Shown: positions 36,714 through 47,162, counted from the stretch's first letter. The stretch is 64,000 nucleotides of DNA from Streptococcus pneumoniae (GCF_001096185.1 NZ_CRPU01000001.1:1-64000), one strand, 5' to 3'. Program-made: numbers and translations. Notes: generated by a model not told the origin, from the sequence alone.

Positions 36714-37226
36714 CTACCTTCCATCTACTCGGTATTTACTTTTTAGTCTGAAATAACCATAGATTAGATAAGAAATCATAAAGGCATATAGAGCAAAAAT
36801 GACAAAGAAAGATTGCGACAGTTCTTCTCGAAACGAACTCATACAAACAACAAGACCACCTGAGAAAGCAACTGTACATGAACGAAGTCTATTTCGCATA
36901 GCTTCCCATCTGAGCCCCTTACTCATATAGACTTGATCCTCTGGAAGTAAATTAGAAGACGATTTACGAAGAATCGAACAAGAACCTGCTCCTATCAATT
37001 CCCAACCTCTATTTCTAAAATCTTGCAGTTCATGCTTATATTTTTTAAGAAATCTAGAATCATAGATACAGTAGATGACATCGTCTGGTTGACATTTGTC
37101 AAAATAGAACAAACCAAAACGACTCGTTCTATATCTCCAACCTTTCAAGTGCATCTCATGTAAATATTCTTCTTCCTTGTCCAAATCAACAATGGTGAAA
37201 ATCCGGAATTGCTTTTTATTTATCAT
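36714..37226 (-). CDS. DUF2812 membrane protein
   Basis: A 170-residue protein. The N-terminal block FRIFTIVDLDKEEEYLHEMH and LKGWRYRTSRFGLFYFDKCQPDDVIYCIYD are the DUF2812 pattern; two membrane segments lie near the C-terminus (AFSGGLVVCM and FFVIFALYAFMISYLIYGYF). GGAGGG stands before the ATG at 37226. It is a paralogue of the next gene and forms a PadR-controlled set with it. Function unknown; such sets are often stress-responsive. Confidence 0.82.
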   Translation of the reverse strand: MINKKQFRIFTIVDLDKEEEYLHEMHLKGWRYRTSRFGLFYFDKCQPDDVIYCIYDSRFLKKYKHELQDFRNRGWELIGAGSCSILRKSSSNLLPEDQVYMSKGLRWEAMRNRLRSCTVAFSGGLVVCMSSFREELSQSFFVIFALYAFMISYLIYGYFRLKSKYRVDGR

Positions 37227-37260
37227 GACTTTCCCTCCAATTTTGAGCATACCTACCCTA

Positions 37261-37839
37261 TCATAAATCTGATAATTCCTTCTTTTTATGCCATAACTTC
37301 CAGCTAATATAGGCAACTATTAACAAAAGGATTAAAGACAAGAAAATATCTAGCCCGACCGCAAATAAACTCCATAGACCATACGCATTACTTTTATTGA
37401 TCAACTTAAGTAAGAATGGTATATGTATGGCTAGCAAAAGTAAAACAGGTACTAATCGCAGTCTTAAAATGCGATTAACCATAGCTAACTTCCCGGCCGC
37501 GTCATTATAAATTTCAAACTCTGCATCCGATTCAATTTCAGAATGTACTTTTCTAAAATAGGAAAAACTATTAAAGTCTGTAATATGCTCCCAGCCACAG
37601 TCTTTAAACAGTTGTAAATAGGAAGCTCTCTCTGATTTTTCCATTGGGTAAAAGTCCAACTGATAAGACACTTGCTCAGGGTGACATTTTTCAAAGGTAT
37701 ACTTAACTGCAAACAATAAGATAGAATAGCTTACTTTCCTAAGTTTCCAGCCCTTAGCATGCATTTCTCTAAAGTATAGAGCCTCCCTCTCATAATCCGC
37801 AATTGTAAAAATTCGATAAACAATTTTCTTTTCCATCAT
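37261..37839 (-). CDS. DUF2812 membrane protein (paralogue)
   Basis: A 192-residue protein with the same pattern: YRIFTIADYEREALYFREMHAKGW, then FEKCHPEQVSYQLDFYP, and two membrane segments (LRLVPVLLLLAIHIPFLL and LDIFLSLILLLIVAYISW). The first ATG at 37839 overlaps the PadR stop; a second ATG follows at 37836, better spaced from GGAGG. Lies upstream of the other DUF2812 gene by 34 bases. Confidence 0.82.
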   Translation of the reverse strand: MMEKKIVYRIFTIADYEREALYFREMHAKGWKLRKVSYSILLFAVKYTFEKCHPEQVSYQLDFYPMEKSERASYLQLFKDCGWEHITDFNSFSYFRKVHSEIESDAEFEIYNDAAGKLAMVNRILRLRLVPVLLLLAIHIPFLLKLINKSNAYGLWSLFAVGLDIFLSLILLLIVAYISWKLWHKKKELSDL

Positions 37840-38156
37840 CCTTCCTCCCGACTGTTTCTATAGAGCCGTTCAATACGCTTCAATTCAATATCTAAGACTT
37901 TGCGTCCCAAGCCTGTAATCTGATAGATTTTCCGTTTTTCCTCTTCGCGGACAAAGGAAATCAAACCATCCTTTTCCATCTTTGACAAGGTTCCATACAT
38001 AGTTCCAGGACTAATCGAAACTTGCAAATCTGTCATCTCCTTGACCTTTTGCGTAATACTGTACCCATGACCTTCCTTTTGCAGACAGAACAAGATATAA
38101 AAACCCGTTTCCGTCATCGGAAGATAAACTCGACGAATCTTAGCCGTTAATTCCAT
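37836..38156 (-). CDS. PadR family transcriptional regulator
   Basis: A 106-residue winged-helix repressor (MTETGFYILFCLQKEGHGYSI, TKVKEM, ISPGTMYGTLSKMEKDGLI). PadR proteins usually repress a neighbouring membrane-protein gene, here the two DUF2812 genes that follow with overlap. The start at 38156 has AGGAGGTGG; the frame from 38192 is not needed. The palindrome-like CGATATATCG (38177-38186) upstream, with repeats of ATATATC and GATATAA near 38205-38225, may be its operator. Confidence 0.9.
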   Translation of the reverse strand: MELTAKIRRVYLPMTETGFYILFCLQKEGHGYSITQKVKEMTDLQVSISPGTMYGTLSKMEKDGLISFVREEEKRKIYQITGLGRKVLDIELKRIERLYRNSREEG

Positions 38157-38174
38157 TTGTAACCACCTCCTATT

Positions 38175-38226
38175 CAGTTCGATATATCGCACTTCGTTAT
38201 ATAAAATATATCACAACTCGATATAA
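38175..38226. promoter_or_regulatory. Possible PadR operator and promoter region
   Basis: ttcgatatatcgcacttcg followed by atatatcacaactcgatataa: two AT-rich inverted repeats (TCGATATATCGA-like). They precede padR and may be bound by it; inferred from position. Confidence 0.4.
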
Positions 38227-38233
38227 AACACAA

Positions 38234-38262
38234 GAAAAAAAGACCACCCTCAGGCAATCTTT
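38234..38262 (-). terminator. Terminator of glnRA
   Basis: Minus strand GATTGCC, loop TGAG, GGTGGTC then TTTTTTT, right after the glnA stop. Confidence 0.78.
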
Positions 38263-38270
38263 CTTCTATA

Positions 38271-39617
38271 TTAGTAAAGGTCTAAATAATTATCAATTTC
38301 CCATTGTGAAACGAAGGTTGCATAACTTGCCCATTCGATTCGTTTGGCTTCAAGGAAACTAGTATAGATATGTTCTCCAAGAGCTGCTCTGACAACCTCA
38401 TCTTCTGTCAAAGCTTTCAAAGCGTTGTGAAGGGTTGATGGAAGGTCTGTAATACCAGCTTCCTTACGCTCTTCTGCTGTCATGATGTAGATATTTTCTT
38501 CGATAGGAGCTGGTGCTTCGATTTTATTTTCAATACCATGCAAACCAACTTCCAAAAGAACAGCCATAGCGATGTAAGGGTTCGCCATTGGATCCACTGA
38601 ACGCAACTCAAGACGAGTTCCCATACCACGTGAAGCAGGCACGCGCACAAGTGGCGAACGGTTACGACCAGCCCAAGCAATGTAAACAGGCGCTTCATAA
38701 CCCGGAACCAAACGTTTGTATGAGTTAACCGTTGGGTTCATGATAGCAGTATAGTTGTAGGCATGTTTGATCAAACCACCGAGGAAATGGTAGGCCGTTT
38801 CTGACAACTGCATTCCTTTTGGATCATTTGGATCAAAGAAGGCATTATTTCCTTCTGCATCAAACAAGGACATATTACAGTGCATACCTGATCCGGCAAT
38901 ACCAAATTTTGGTTTGGCCATAAATGTTGCGTAAAGTCCGTGTTTGCGAGCAATGGTTTTAACAACAAGTTTGAAGATTTGAATCTTATCACAAGCACGG
39001 AGAACTTCATCGTACTTGAAGTCAATCTCGTGTTGTCCAACAGCAACCTCGTGGTGACTCGCTTCTACTTCAAATCCCATTTTGGTCAAGACATTCACAA
39101 TCTCACGACGTGTGTTGTCCGCAAGGTCCGTAGGTGCCAAATCAAAATAGCCACCCTTGTCATTTACTTCAAGTGTTGGGTCCCCATTTTCATCCAACTT
39201 AAATAGGAAGAATTCTGGCTCTGGTCCAAGGTTAAAGGATTTGAATCCCACTTCTTCCATGTGACGAAGAGCACGTTTCAAATTGCCACGAGGGTCCCCT
39301 GCAAATGGTTCACCTTCTGTTGTATAGACATCACAGATCAAACCTGCAACACTTCCATTTTCATCTCCCCATGGGAAGACTGTCCATGTATCCAAATCAG
39401 GGTACAAGTACATATCCGATTCATTGATACGTACAAAACCTTCAATAGAAGATCCATCAAACATAGCCTTATTTGACAAGACTTTATCTAACTGTTCATC
39501 TGTAGCAGGAATTTCGACGTTTTTCATGGTTCCCAAAATATCTGAGAACATGAGACGGATAAAGGTAACATTTTTTTCCTTGACTTCACGACGAATATCT
39601 GCAGCTGTGATTGGCAT
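38271..39617 (-). CDS. glnA: Glutamine synthetase type I
   Basis: A 448-residue GS (alpha-type, no adenylylation). [21 protein letters not shown] (about 55-75) and [17 protein letters not shown] are active-site motifs; the latch motif [12 protein letters not shown] follows. It makes glutamine from glutamate and ammonia with ATP. In Gram-positives feedback-inhibited GS also controls GlnR. Lies 36 bases after glnR. Confidence 0.98.
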   Translation of the reverse strand: MPITAADIRREVKEKNVTFIRLMFSDILGTMKNVEIPATDEQLDKVLSNKAMFDGSSIEGFVRINESDMYLYPDLDTWTVFPWGDENGSVAGLICDVYTTEGEPFAGDPRGNLKRALRHMEEVGFKSFNLGPEPEFFLFKLDENGDPTLEVNDKGGYFDLAPTDLADNTRREIVNVLTKMGFEVEASHHEVAVGQHEIDFKYDEVLRACDKIQIFKLVVKTIARKHGLYATFMAKPKFGIAGSGMHCNMSLFDAEGNNAFFDPNDPKGMQLSETAYHFLGGLIKHAYNYTAIMNPTVNSYKRLVPGYEAPVYIAWAGRNRSPLVRVPASRGMGTRLELRSVDPMANPYIAMAVLLEVGLHGIENKIEAPAPIEENIYIMTAEERKEAGITDLPSTLHNALKALTEDEVVRAALGEHIYTSFLEAKRIEWASYATFVSQWEIDNYLDLY

Positions 39618-39653
39618 GAGTTTTCTCCTTAATGTATGACTACTTGCGGTTGC

Positions 39654-40010
39654 CTAACCGCGACCAAAAGGCGACCGTACTGAAGCAAAGCGACCCTGTT
39701 GGAGGAGTTCATTATGAAGTGCACGACGCACCTCAGTCTGACTCACCGCTTTCTTGGATTTCGCTTCACGTTCAGCATATTTTTTCTTAATGGCAGCGAT
39801 ATTATAACCTTCAGAGATATAATCTTTGATTTCAAGCAGACGATCCATGTCATTCAAAGAATACATGCGACGGTTTCCTTCGTTTCGATCAGGCTTGATC
39901 AACTCTTGATCTTCATAATAACGAATCTGACGCGCCGATAAATCGGTCAACTTCATAACACTGCCGATAGGAAAAACAGCCATATTTCGGCGAAATTCTT
40001 TTTCCTTCAT
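39654..40010 (-). CDS. glnR: Nitrogen regulator GlnR (MerR family)
   Basis: A 118-residue MerR-type repressor: the winged helix MKLTDLSARQIRYYEDQELIKP is the family hallmark, and a C-terminal tail RFASVRSPFGRG is the part read by feedback-inhibited GS. It represses its own operon and other nitrogen genes. Starts at 40010. The GlnR box is at 40070-40086. Confidence 0.96.
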   Translation of the reverse strand: MKEKEFRRNMAVFPIGSVMKLTDLSARQIRYYEDQELIKPDRNEGNRRMYSLNDMDRLLEIKDYISEGYNIAAIKKKYAEREAKSKKAVSQTEVRRALHNELLQQGRFASVRSPFGRG

Positions 40011-40033
40011 TTACAATTTCCTTCTTTCTGTCT

Positions 40034-40062
40034 ATTATAGTCTAAAAAAAGACAAACGTCAA
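40034..40062 (-). promoter_or_regulatory. Promoter of glnRA
   Basis: Minus strand -35 TTGACG (40062-40057), 17-base spacer, -10 TATAAT (40039-40034). Confidence 0.87.
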
Positions 40063-40069
40063 TTGATAA

Positions 40070-40086
40070 TGTTATAAAATGTAACA
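40070..40086. promoter_or_regulatory. GlnR operator
   Basis: TGTTA-TAAAATG-TAACA, a perfect match to the GlnR/TnrA box TGTNA-N7-TNACA. It lies just upstream of the -35 of glnRA; it may also affect the neighbouring gene whose stop is at 40087. Confidence 0.92.
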
Positions 40087-40614
40087 TTATTTTTCTTTTT
40101 TCTCTAAAAAGAGCCGAATACGATCAATATCGTAATTTACGAGAATTGCGACAAAAACTCCCATGAAAGTTTCTGATACACGCGCAAATACGTACAAAAT
40201 TGTTTCGCCACTCGGAATCGATAGGGTAATGATTAACATAGCTGCTACACCACCAATAACCCCTGCTTTGTTATTCATGGCTACATTTGTCATAATGGTT
40301 AACATGGTGCAGATTGGAACAACTACCAAGGTCACCCAAAAGGCTTCGTGGAAAAAGGTATTTAATAAGAAGAAGACCAAGGCATAGAGGCCACCGATAC
40401 TATTTCCTAGAATACGCGAAGTCCCAAAATGGACACTCTTATCAAAACTCTCCCTCAGGCTAAAAACGGCTGTCAAAGCACCGATTTGAAGACCTTTCCA
40501 ACCAAAAAAGCCAAAAATCAAGAGAACTAGAAAAACAGCAATACCTGTTTTAAAGGTTCGCATACCAAGTCTGAACTGGGATTTATCGAATTTATATTTT
40601 TTAAAATAACTCAT
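40087..40614 (-). CDS. Aromatic acid exporter-like membrane protein (FUSC/ArAE family)
   Basis: A 175-residue protein with about four to five hydrophobic segments and the motif FRLGMRTFKTGIAVFLVLLI, then ESFDKSVHFGTSRILGNSIGG (the GxxxG fold pattern of the aromatic acid exporter family, FUSC-like). It is a half-size family member; others are larger fused forms. It ends just before the GlnR box. A link to nitrogen control is possible but unproven. Confidence 0.78.
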   Translation of the reverse strand: MSYFKKYKFDKSQFRLGMRTFKTGIAVFLVLLIFGFFGWKGLQIGALTAVFSLRESFDKSVHFGTSRILGNSIGGLYALVFFLLNTFFHEAFWVTLVVVPICTMLTIMTNVAMNNKAGVIGGVAAMLIITLSIPSGETILYVFARVSETFMGVFVAILVNYDIDRIRLFLEKKEK

Positions 40615-40749
40615 AATCTCAACTTTCTATTTCCATTTTATCATAAATCGGTGATTTTTATGAGTAATAGTTGAGAGGAAGCGTTTTTATTTTAAGCAAA
40701 AGAAAAGAGGAACTTTCATCCCTCTCTTCTTTGATTCATTTAGAAAATC

Positions 40750-40824
40750 TTATTTTTCTGTCAAGGCTGCAAGTCCTGGAAGAACTTTACCTTCAAGAAG
40801 TTCCATTGATGCTCCACCACCGCG
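40750..40824 (-). pseudogene. Duplicated 3' end of pgk (24 codons)
   Basis: The minus strand reads [24 protein letters not shown] then stop, identical in protein to the last residues of pgk (40938-42134). The DNA is diverged at synonymous sites from the resident pgk (for example GCTGCAAGTCCTGGAAGAAC against GCAGCCAAACCTGGCAATAC). So it comes from a different pgk allele and not from a recent tandem copy. It begins in mid-gene at 40824. Confidence 0.88.
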
Positions 40825-40847
40825 TCACAAATACCTACACTAACACA

Positions 40848-40876
40848 AAAAGGTGACATAGCCACCTTTTTGTTAA
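40848..40876 (-). terminator. Terminator hairpin between pgk fragment and pgk
   Basis: ACAAAAAGGTG-GACATAG-CACCTTTTTGT-type palindrome with A/T runs on both sides; suits either strand. It would end the pgk transcript. Confidence 0.8.
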
Positions 40877-40937
40877 CGTTTCAGTTTTGTTCCTTTTTCT
40901 ACAAAATCAGGATTTTGTAGAGACTAACGGGCTGAAA

Positions 40938-42134
40938 TTATTTTTCTGTAAGTGCAGCCAAACCTGGCAATACTTTACCTTCGAGAAGTTCCATTGAAGC
41001 ACCTCCGCCCGTACTAATCCATGAGAATTTGTCTGCGCGACCAAGGTTGATCGCTGCGGCAGCTGAGTCACCACCACCGATGATTGATTTAACGCCTGGT
41101 TGTTTCACGATAGCGTCCATCACACCAATTGTACCAGCTTGGAAGTCTGGGTTTTCAAATACACCCATAGGTCCGTTCCATACAACTGTTTTCGCACCAG
41201 TCAAAGCTTCGTCAAATTTAGCGATAGATTTTGGACCGATGTCAAGACCAAGGAAGCCTGGATCTACTGCTTCACCTTCAGTGTCTTTCACTTCAGTGTA
41301 GTCAGCAAATGCATTAGCTTCTTTTGAGTCAACTGGCAAGATCAATTTACCGTTTGCTTTTTCAAGAAGAGCTTTCGCAACATCCAATTTGTCTTCTTCT
41401 ACAAGTGAGTTACCGATTTCGATACCTTGTGCTTTGTAGAATGTGTAAGTCATACCACCACCGATAAGGACTTTATCAGCTTTTTCAAGCAAGTTTTCGA
41501 TAACACCGATCTTGTCTGAAACTTTTGAACCACCAAGAATCGCTACGAATGGACGTTCTGGAGTTTCAACTGCTTCTTTTATATAGGCAATTTCGTTTTC
41601 AAGAAGGAAACCAGCAACTGCTTTTTCAACGTTTGCTGAGATACCAACGTTAGATGCGTGTGCACGGTGAGCTGTACCGAATGCATCGTTTACGAAGATA
41701 CCATCTCCAAGTGATGCCCAGTATTTACCAAGTTCAGGATCGTTTTTAGATTCTTTTTTGCCGTCAACATCTTCGTAACGAGTGTTTTCAACCAAAAGAA
41801 CTTGTCCATCTTCAAGAGCGTTGATAGCTGCTTCCAATTCAGCACCACGAGTTACACCTGGGAAAACAACGTCTTGACCAAGTTTTGCTGCCAAGTCTGC
41901 CGCTACAGGAGCAAGTGATTTACCAGCTTTATCAGCTTCTTCTTTCACACGTCCAAGGTGAGAGAAAAGAATTGCACGTCCACCTTGTTCGATGATGTAC
42001 TTAATAGTTGGAAGAGCTGCTGTGATACGGTTGTCGTTAGTGATTACGCCATCTTTCAATGGTACGTTGAAGTCAACACGAACGAGGACTTTTTTACCTT
42101 TCAAGTCAACGTCTTTAACAGTAAGTTTTGCCAT
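40938..42134 (-). CDS. pgk: Phosphoglycerate kinase
   Basis: A 398-residue glycolytic enzyme making ATP from 1,3-bisphosphoglycerate. [11 protein letters not shown] (residues 16-26) is the substrate motif; [14 protein letters not shown] and [13 protein letters not shown] bind nucleotide. It ends [19 protein letters not shown]. In S. pneumoniae endoD lies close to pgk; here only 240 bases separate pgk from the phosphate-transporter gene, so endoD is absent. Confidence 0.98.
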   Translation of the reverse strand: MAKLTVKDVDLKGKKVLVRVDFNVPLKDGVITNDNRITAALPTIKYIIEQGGRAILFSHLGRVKEEADKAGKSLAPVAADLAAKLGQDVVFPGVTRGAELEAAINALEDGQVLLVENTRYEDVDGKKESKNDPELGKYWASLGDGIFVNDAFGTAHRAHASNVGISANVEKAVAGFLLENEIAYIKEAVETPERPFVAILGGSKVSDKIGVIENLLEKADKVLIGGGMTYTFYKAQGIEIGNSLVEEDKLDVAKALLEKANGKLILPVDSKEANAFADYTEVKDTEGEAVDPGFLGLDIGPKSIAKFDEALTGAKTVVWNGPMGVFENPDFQAGTIGVMDAIVKQPGVKSIIGGGDSAAAAINLGRADKFSWISTGGGASMELLEGKVLPGLAALTEK

Positions 42135-42170
42135 GTTACAAAAACCCCTTTATTTATTTTATTCGAAACT

Positions 42171-42199
42171 ATTATATCACACTTTGGAAATATAAGGAA
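42171..42199 (-). promoter_or_regulatory. Promoter of pgk
   Basis: Minus strand -35 TTCCTT (42199-42194), 17-base spacer, extended -10 TGATATAAT (42176-42171 for the hexamer). Confidence 0.75.
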
Positions 42200-42301
42200 A
42201 GATTTCACAAGATTTTTCGATATTTAATCTTTGTGACATGCTAGAGTCTATTATTTTTACTTTTTCTCACGAATTTTCTTTCTAAAATCTTAGCTTAACA
42301 C

Positions 42302-42330
42302 TTGTTAGATTTACTTTTATCCTTTAAAAT
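42302..42330 (+). promoter_or_regulatory. Promoter of the Na/Pi cotransporter gene
   Basis: -35 TTGTTA, 17-base spacer, -10 TAAAAT on the plus strand, 44 bases before the ATG. Confidence 0.75.
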
Positions 42331-42373
42331 AGAATAGGAGATATTCCGCGATTATTTTTCGGAGGAAAAAGAA

Positions 42374-44005
42374 ATGTCCATTAATTGGCAGGAAATTTTA
42401 TTTCACTTTTTAGGTGGTCTGGGACTATTCTTATATAGTATCAAGACCATGGGAGACGGTTTGCAACAAGCTGCTGGAGATCGCCTTCGTTTTTACATTG
42501 ACAAATATACTAGTAATCCTTTCTTTGGAGTTCTGGTTGGTATTGGGATGACTGCTCTCATTCAGTCTAGTTCTGGTGTAACAGTTATCACAGTCGGCCT
42601 GGTCAGTGCCGGTCTCCTAACCTTACGTCAGGCTATCGGAATTGTCATGGGGGCTAATATTGGGACAACAGTCACATCCTTTCTTATTGGGTTTAAACTA
42701 GGTGACTATGCCCTGCCTATGCTCTTTATCGGTGCTGTCTGTCTCTTCTTTACAAAAAATCGGACAGTCAATAATATCGGACGCATCCTCTTTGGTGTCG
42801 GTGGTATCTTTTTTGCCCTCAATCTCATGAGCGGTGCAATGGCTCCACTCAAAGATTTACAGGTCTTTAAAGACTATATGATTGAGCTAAGTAAGAATCC
42901 TGTTTTGGGTGTCTTTGTCGGTACCGGCTTGACCTTACTGATTCAAGCTTCCTCGGCTACCATCGGGATTTTACAAAACCTCTACGCCAGCAATCTGATT
43001 GACCTGCAAGGAGCTTTGCCAGTTCTATTTGGTGACAATATCGGGACAACCATTACAGCCATCATTGCCTCTTTAGGCGCTAATATTGCAGCTAAACGGG
43101 TAGCAGGAGCTCATGTTGCCTTCAACGTTATCGGAACAGTCGTCTGCGTTATTTTTCTAGTTCCTTTTACAGCCCTGATTCATTGGTTTGAATCTACGCT
43201 AAATCTAGCACCAGAAATGACCATCGCCTTTGCTCACGGAACCTTTAATATTACCAATACCATTGTCCAATTTCCATTTATCGGAGCTCTGGCTTACTTT
43301 GTAACCAAGATTATTCCTGGAGAGGACGAGGTTGTCAAATACGAACCCTTATATCTTGATGAACATTTCATCAAACAAGCCCCATCTATCGCTCTCGGAA
43401 ATGCTAAGAAAGAGCTCTTGCACTTAGGAAACTACGCTGCTAAAGCCTTTGACCTTTCCTATAAGTACATCATTGACTTGGATGAAAAAGTTGCTGAAAA
43501 AGGGCATAAAACCGAAGAAGCAATTAACACCATCGATGAGCAATTAACACGTTATCTCATTGCCCTTTCAAGCGAAGCTCTCAGTCAAAAAGAAAGCGAA
43601 GTGCTCACCAATATCCTTGATTCCTCCCGTGATTTGGAACGGATTGGAGACCACGCGGAGGCTCTACTCAATCTGACTGACTATCTTCAACGGAAAAATG
43701 TTGAATTTTCTGATGCCGCCTTGAAAGAATTAGAGGAAGTTTACCGTCAAACTAGTGACTTTATCAAAGATGCTCTGGATAGTGTGGAAAACAATGATAT
43801 TGAAAAAGCACGCAGTCTTGTAGAACGCCATGAAGCAATCAATAAGATAGAACGTGTTCTCAGAAAAACCCACATCAAACGCCTCAACAAGGGCGAATGT
43901 TCAACACAAGCTGGGGTCAACTTTATCGACATCATCTCACACTATACTCGTGTATCAGACCACGCTATGAACCTTGCTGAAAAGGTTTTTGCAGAACAAA
44001 TCTAA
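42374..44005 (+). CDS. Na/phosphate cotransporter with C-terminal PhoU-like domain
   Basis: A 543-residue NptA/PNaS-family transporter. It has two halves with the inverted repeat motif QSSSGVTVITVGLVSAG (about 64-80) and QASSATIGILQNLYAS (about 194-209), about eight to nine membrane segments over residues 5-310, then a soluble PhoU-like helical domain (about 340-535). It probably brings in phosphate with sodium. Starts with ATG at 42374 after GGAGG. Confidence 0.92.
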   Translation: MSINWQEILFHFLGGLGLFLYSIKTMGDGLQQAAGDRLRFYIDKYTSNPFFGVLVGIGMTALIQSSSGVTVITVGLVSAGLLTLRQAIGIVMGANIGTTVTSFLIGFKLGDYALPMLFIGAVCLFFTKNRTVNNIGRILFGVGGIFFALNLMSGAMAPLKDLQVFKDYMIELSKNPVLGVFVGTGLTLLIQASSATIGILQNLYASNLIDLQGALPVLFGDNIGTTITAIIASLGANIAAKRVAGAHVAFNVIGTVVCVIFLVPFTALIHWFESTLNLAPEMTIAFAHGTFNITNTIVQFPFIGALAYFVTKIIPGEDEVVKYEPLYLDEHFIKQAPSIALGNAKKELLHLGNYAAKAFDLSYKYIIDLDEKVAEKGHKTEEAINTIDEQLTRYLIALSSEALSQKESEVLTNILDSSRDLERIGDHAEALLNLTDYLQRKNVEFSDAALKELEEVYRQTSDFIKDALDSVENNDIEKARSLVERHEAINKIERVLRKTHIKRLNKGECSTQAGVNFIDIISHYTRVSDHAMNLAEKVFAEQI

Positions 44006-44012
44006 GAACCAA

Positions 44013-44048
44013 GAAGCTATCCTGAATGGGATGGCTTTTTGCTTTTTT
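44013..44048 (+). terminator. Terminator of the Na/Pi cotransporter gene
   Basis: AAGCTATCC, loop, GGGATGGCTTTTTGC. Confidence 0.8.
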
Positions 44049-44117
44049 CCTAAGCAAGACTAGGCTGAATAAAACTGAAAGAGCATTCTGCAGATATAGT
44101 GGATTAAATTAAAAAAG

Positions 44118-44224
44118 TATAGTGTATTGAATCTATAACAGTACACCTTGACTGCTAAAATATTTCTATAAATTGATTTGGCTTTCCTGATAGAGATGTT
44201 CACATCTTATTTCAATTCACTATA
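44118..44224. repeat. RUP element, full length (107 bp)
   Basis: Starts TATAGTGTATTGAATCTATA and ends TATTTCAATTCACTATA, exactly 107 bases, with the internal sequence and length of the RUP repeat (an IS630-Spn1-mobilised mini-element of pneumococci and relatives). Confidence 0.9.
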
Positions 44225-44246
44225 CAATCCAGTTCCTAAAACTTTG

Positions 44247-44302
44247 CTATAAATTGATTTGGCTCTCCGAATTAATTTGTTCAGATTTTATTTCAATATA
44301 CT
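44247..44302. repeat. Partial, diverged RUP copy
   Basis: CTATAAATTGATTTGGCTCTCC, then TTGTTCAGATTTTATTTCAATATA: matches the second half of the RUP at 44118-44224 with changes. It lies 22 bases downstream in the same orientation. The rest of the gap to 44411 holds nothing I can name. Confidence 0.75.
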
Positions 44303-44411
44303 GATAAATCCATTCACTAGCACAGGGCAAGAGGGAGTCGCTATTGATTTCAACGGTAGCAGGTACATACAGAGGACCCCTACCTCAGATATACTGCAAT
44401 ATCATCGTATG

Positions 44412-44442
44412 CAAAAAACCTCTGAGATTCTTCTCAAAGGTT
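44412..44442 (-). terminator. Terminator of pyrG
   Basis: Minus strand AACCTTTGAGA, AGAA loop, TCTCAGAGGTT then TTTTTTGC. Confidence 0.88.
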
Positions 44443-44450
44443 CTGATTTG

Positions 44451-46070
<1,620 letters not shown>

Positions 46071-46168
46071 CTAAAATACTCAAGGTCTTGCTGACTACGA
46101 GGGGACATAGAAAACAAGACCCTACTAATAAGAATAATCTGGGATAACTGCACCAGATTCACAACAAA

Positions 46169-46319
46169 TACTCTTCGAAAATCTCTTCAAACCGCGTCAA
46201 CGTCGCCTTGCCGTAGATATGTGTTCCTGACTTTGTCAGTCTTATCTACAACCTCAAAACAGTGTTTTGAGCAACCTGCGACTAGTTTCCTAGTTTGCTC
46301 TTTGATTTTCATTGAGTAT
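46169..46319 (+). repeat. BOX element (boxA-boxB-boxC) in the pyrG leader
   Basis: boxA start TACTCTTCGAAAATCTC and core GTCAACGTCGCCTTGCCGTAG; boxB with TGTGTTCCTGACTTTGTCAG and CAAAACAGTGTTTTGAGC; boxC CCTGCGACTAGTTTCCTAG and end TTCATTGAGTAT. Confidence 0.93.
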
Positions 46320-46344
46320 AAAATACAAGAAGATAACTTCTTGA

Positions 46345-46380
46345 AAAAACAAAAATAGCTCCCTAAAAACTAGGGAGCCC
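46345..46380 (-). terminator. pyrG leader attenuator (intrinsic terminator)
   Basis: Minus strand GGCTCCCTAG, loop TTTTT, AGGGAGC then TATTTTTG. Just upstream is the second hairpin CACCTCTTTTAGAGGT, whose pyrimidine-rich strand can pair with a 5' poly-G tract. It lies 20-56 bases after the transcript start at 46401, as in the pyrG attenuator of B. subtilis. Confidence 0.85.
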
Positions 46381-46397
46381 CGACCTCTAAAAGAGGT

Positions 46398-46437
46398 GCC
46401 CGAACAATATGATACCTAAAAATAGGATAATTGTCAA
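46398..46437 (-). promoter_or_regulatory. pyrG promoter with GGGC start (reiterative-initiation site)
   Basis: Minus strand -35 TTGACA (46437-46432), 17-base spacer, -10 TATCAT (46414-46409), seven bases, then GGGC (46401-46398) as first nucleotides of the transcript. GGGC is the initiation sequence at which B. subtilis pyrG makes poly-G when CTP is low. Confidence 0.87.
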
Positions 46438-46447
46438 TAGCTAACTT

Positions 46448-47035
46448 TTATTCCTCGATGGTTTCAGCATCATCATCTGAAAAATCATCATCTTCCTCGT
46501 TGAGATCTACATCTTCACCCAAGTCATCAGGAGCGATTTCGTTGATTTCTGCATCATAAGCTTCCACTTCATTTTTCTCATCATCTGGATTTTCATCATC
46601 ATATGAAAGAGCTGGATCTGCTTCGTATGCATCTTCATCTTCTGGATCATCTGCATTGTAGTCAATAGCATCTGAATCGCCATCCATGAAGGCATTGACG
46701 CGTTTTTTCTTAGCTTTTGGTGCCACTTCATCGTCATCATTTTCTTCAAGAGCGATGATTTCTTCGTCAATTTCATCCACACCATACCATGAACGAAGAC
46801 CCCATTTATTGTCTCCAAGTGAGATGAAGCTACCGTCAAAGTTCAACTCTGTGTAGAACAGAGGCAAAGCTTCACGGATATCGCTGTTTGATGTTCCAAG
46901 GTAGTTTTGAATTTCGTTTACAAGATCGCTAAAATGCATCTCATGATCGCGACCACGAAGTTCCAAGATAGCACGCGCTACCTCAATCATAGATAGTTCA
47001 CTTTTTTCTTGCCCAGCAAATACTTCTAATTCCAA
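46448..47035 (-). CDS. rpoE: RNA polymerase delta subunit
   Basis: A 195-residue protein. The folded N-terminal HARE-HTH domain (about 1-95; [20 protein letters not shown]) is followed by a very acidic disordered tail of Asp/Glu that mimics nucleic acid. Delta increases RNA polymerase recycling and specificity. The start is TTG at 47035, seven bases after GGAG, which gives the normal family N-terminus; the ATG at 47050 has no ribosome site. Confidence 0.95.
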   Translation of the reverse strand: MELEVFAGQEKSELSMIEVARAILELRGRDHEMHFSDLVNEIQNYLGTSNSDIREALPLFYTELNFDGSFISLGDNKWGLRSWYGVDEIDEEIIALEENDDDEVAPKAKKKRVNAFMDGDSDAIDYNADDPEDEDAYEADPALSYDDENPDDEKNEVEAYDAEINEIAPDDLGEDVDLNEEDDDFSDDDAETIEE

Positions 47036-47107
47036 AGCGTTTCTCCTCATTTATACTACTATCGCCAGAGCGAACAGACTCTGACCTCATTTTATCATTT
47101 ACTCTTT

Positions 47108-47136
47108 ATTTTACGATAATTTTGCAGAATAGTCAA
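47108..47136 (-). promoter_or_regulatory. Promoter of rpoE
   Basis: Minus strand -35 TTGACT (47136-47131), 17-base spacer, -10 TAAAAT (47113-47108). Confidence 0.72.
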
Positions 47137-47162
47137 AGGTTAAGGGGGAGAAAGTGGCAGGA

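Noticed and set aside
46448-46700. Acidic low-complexity stretch as a possible repeat or disordered toxin
   Set aside because: It is the normal acidic tail of the RNA polymerase delta subunit.
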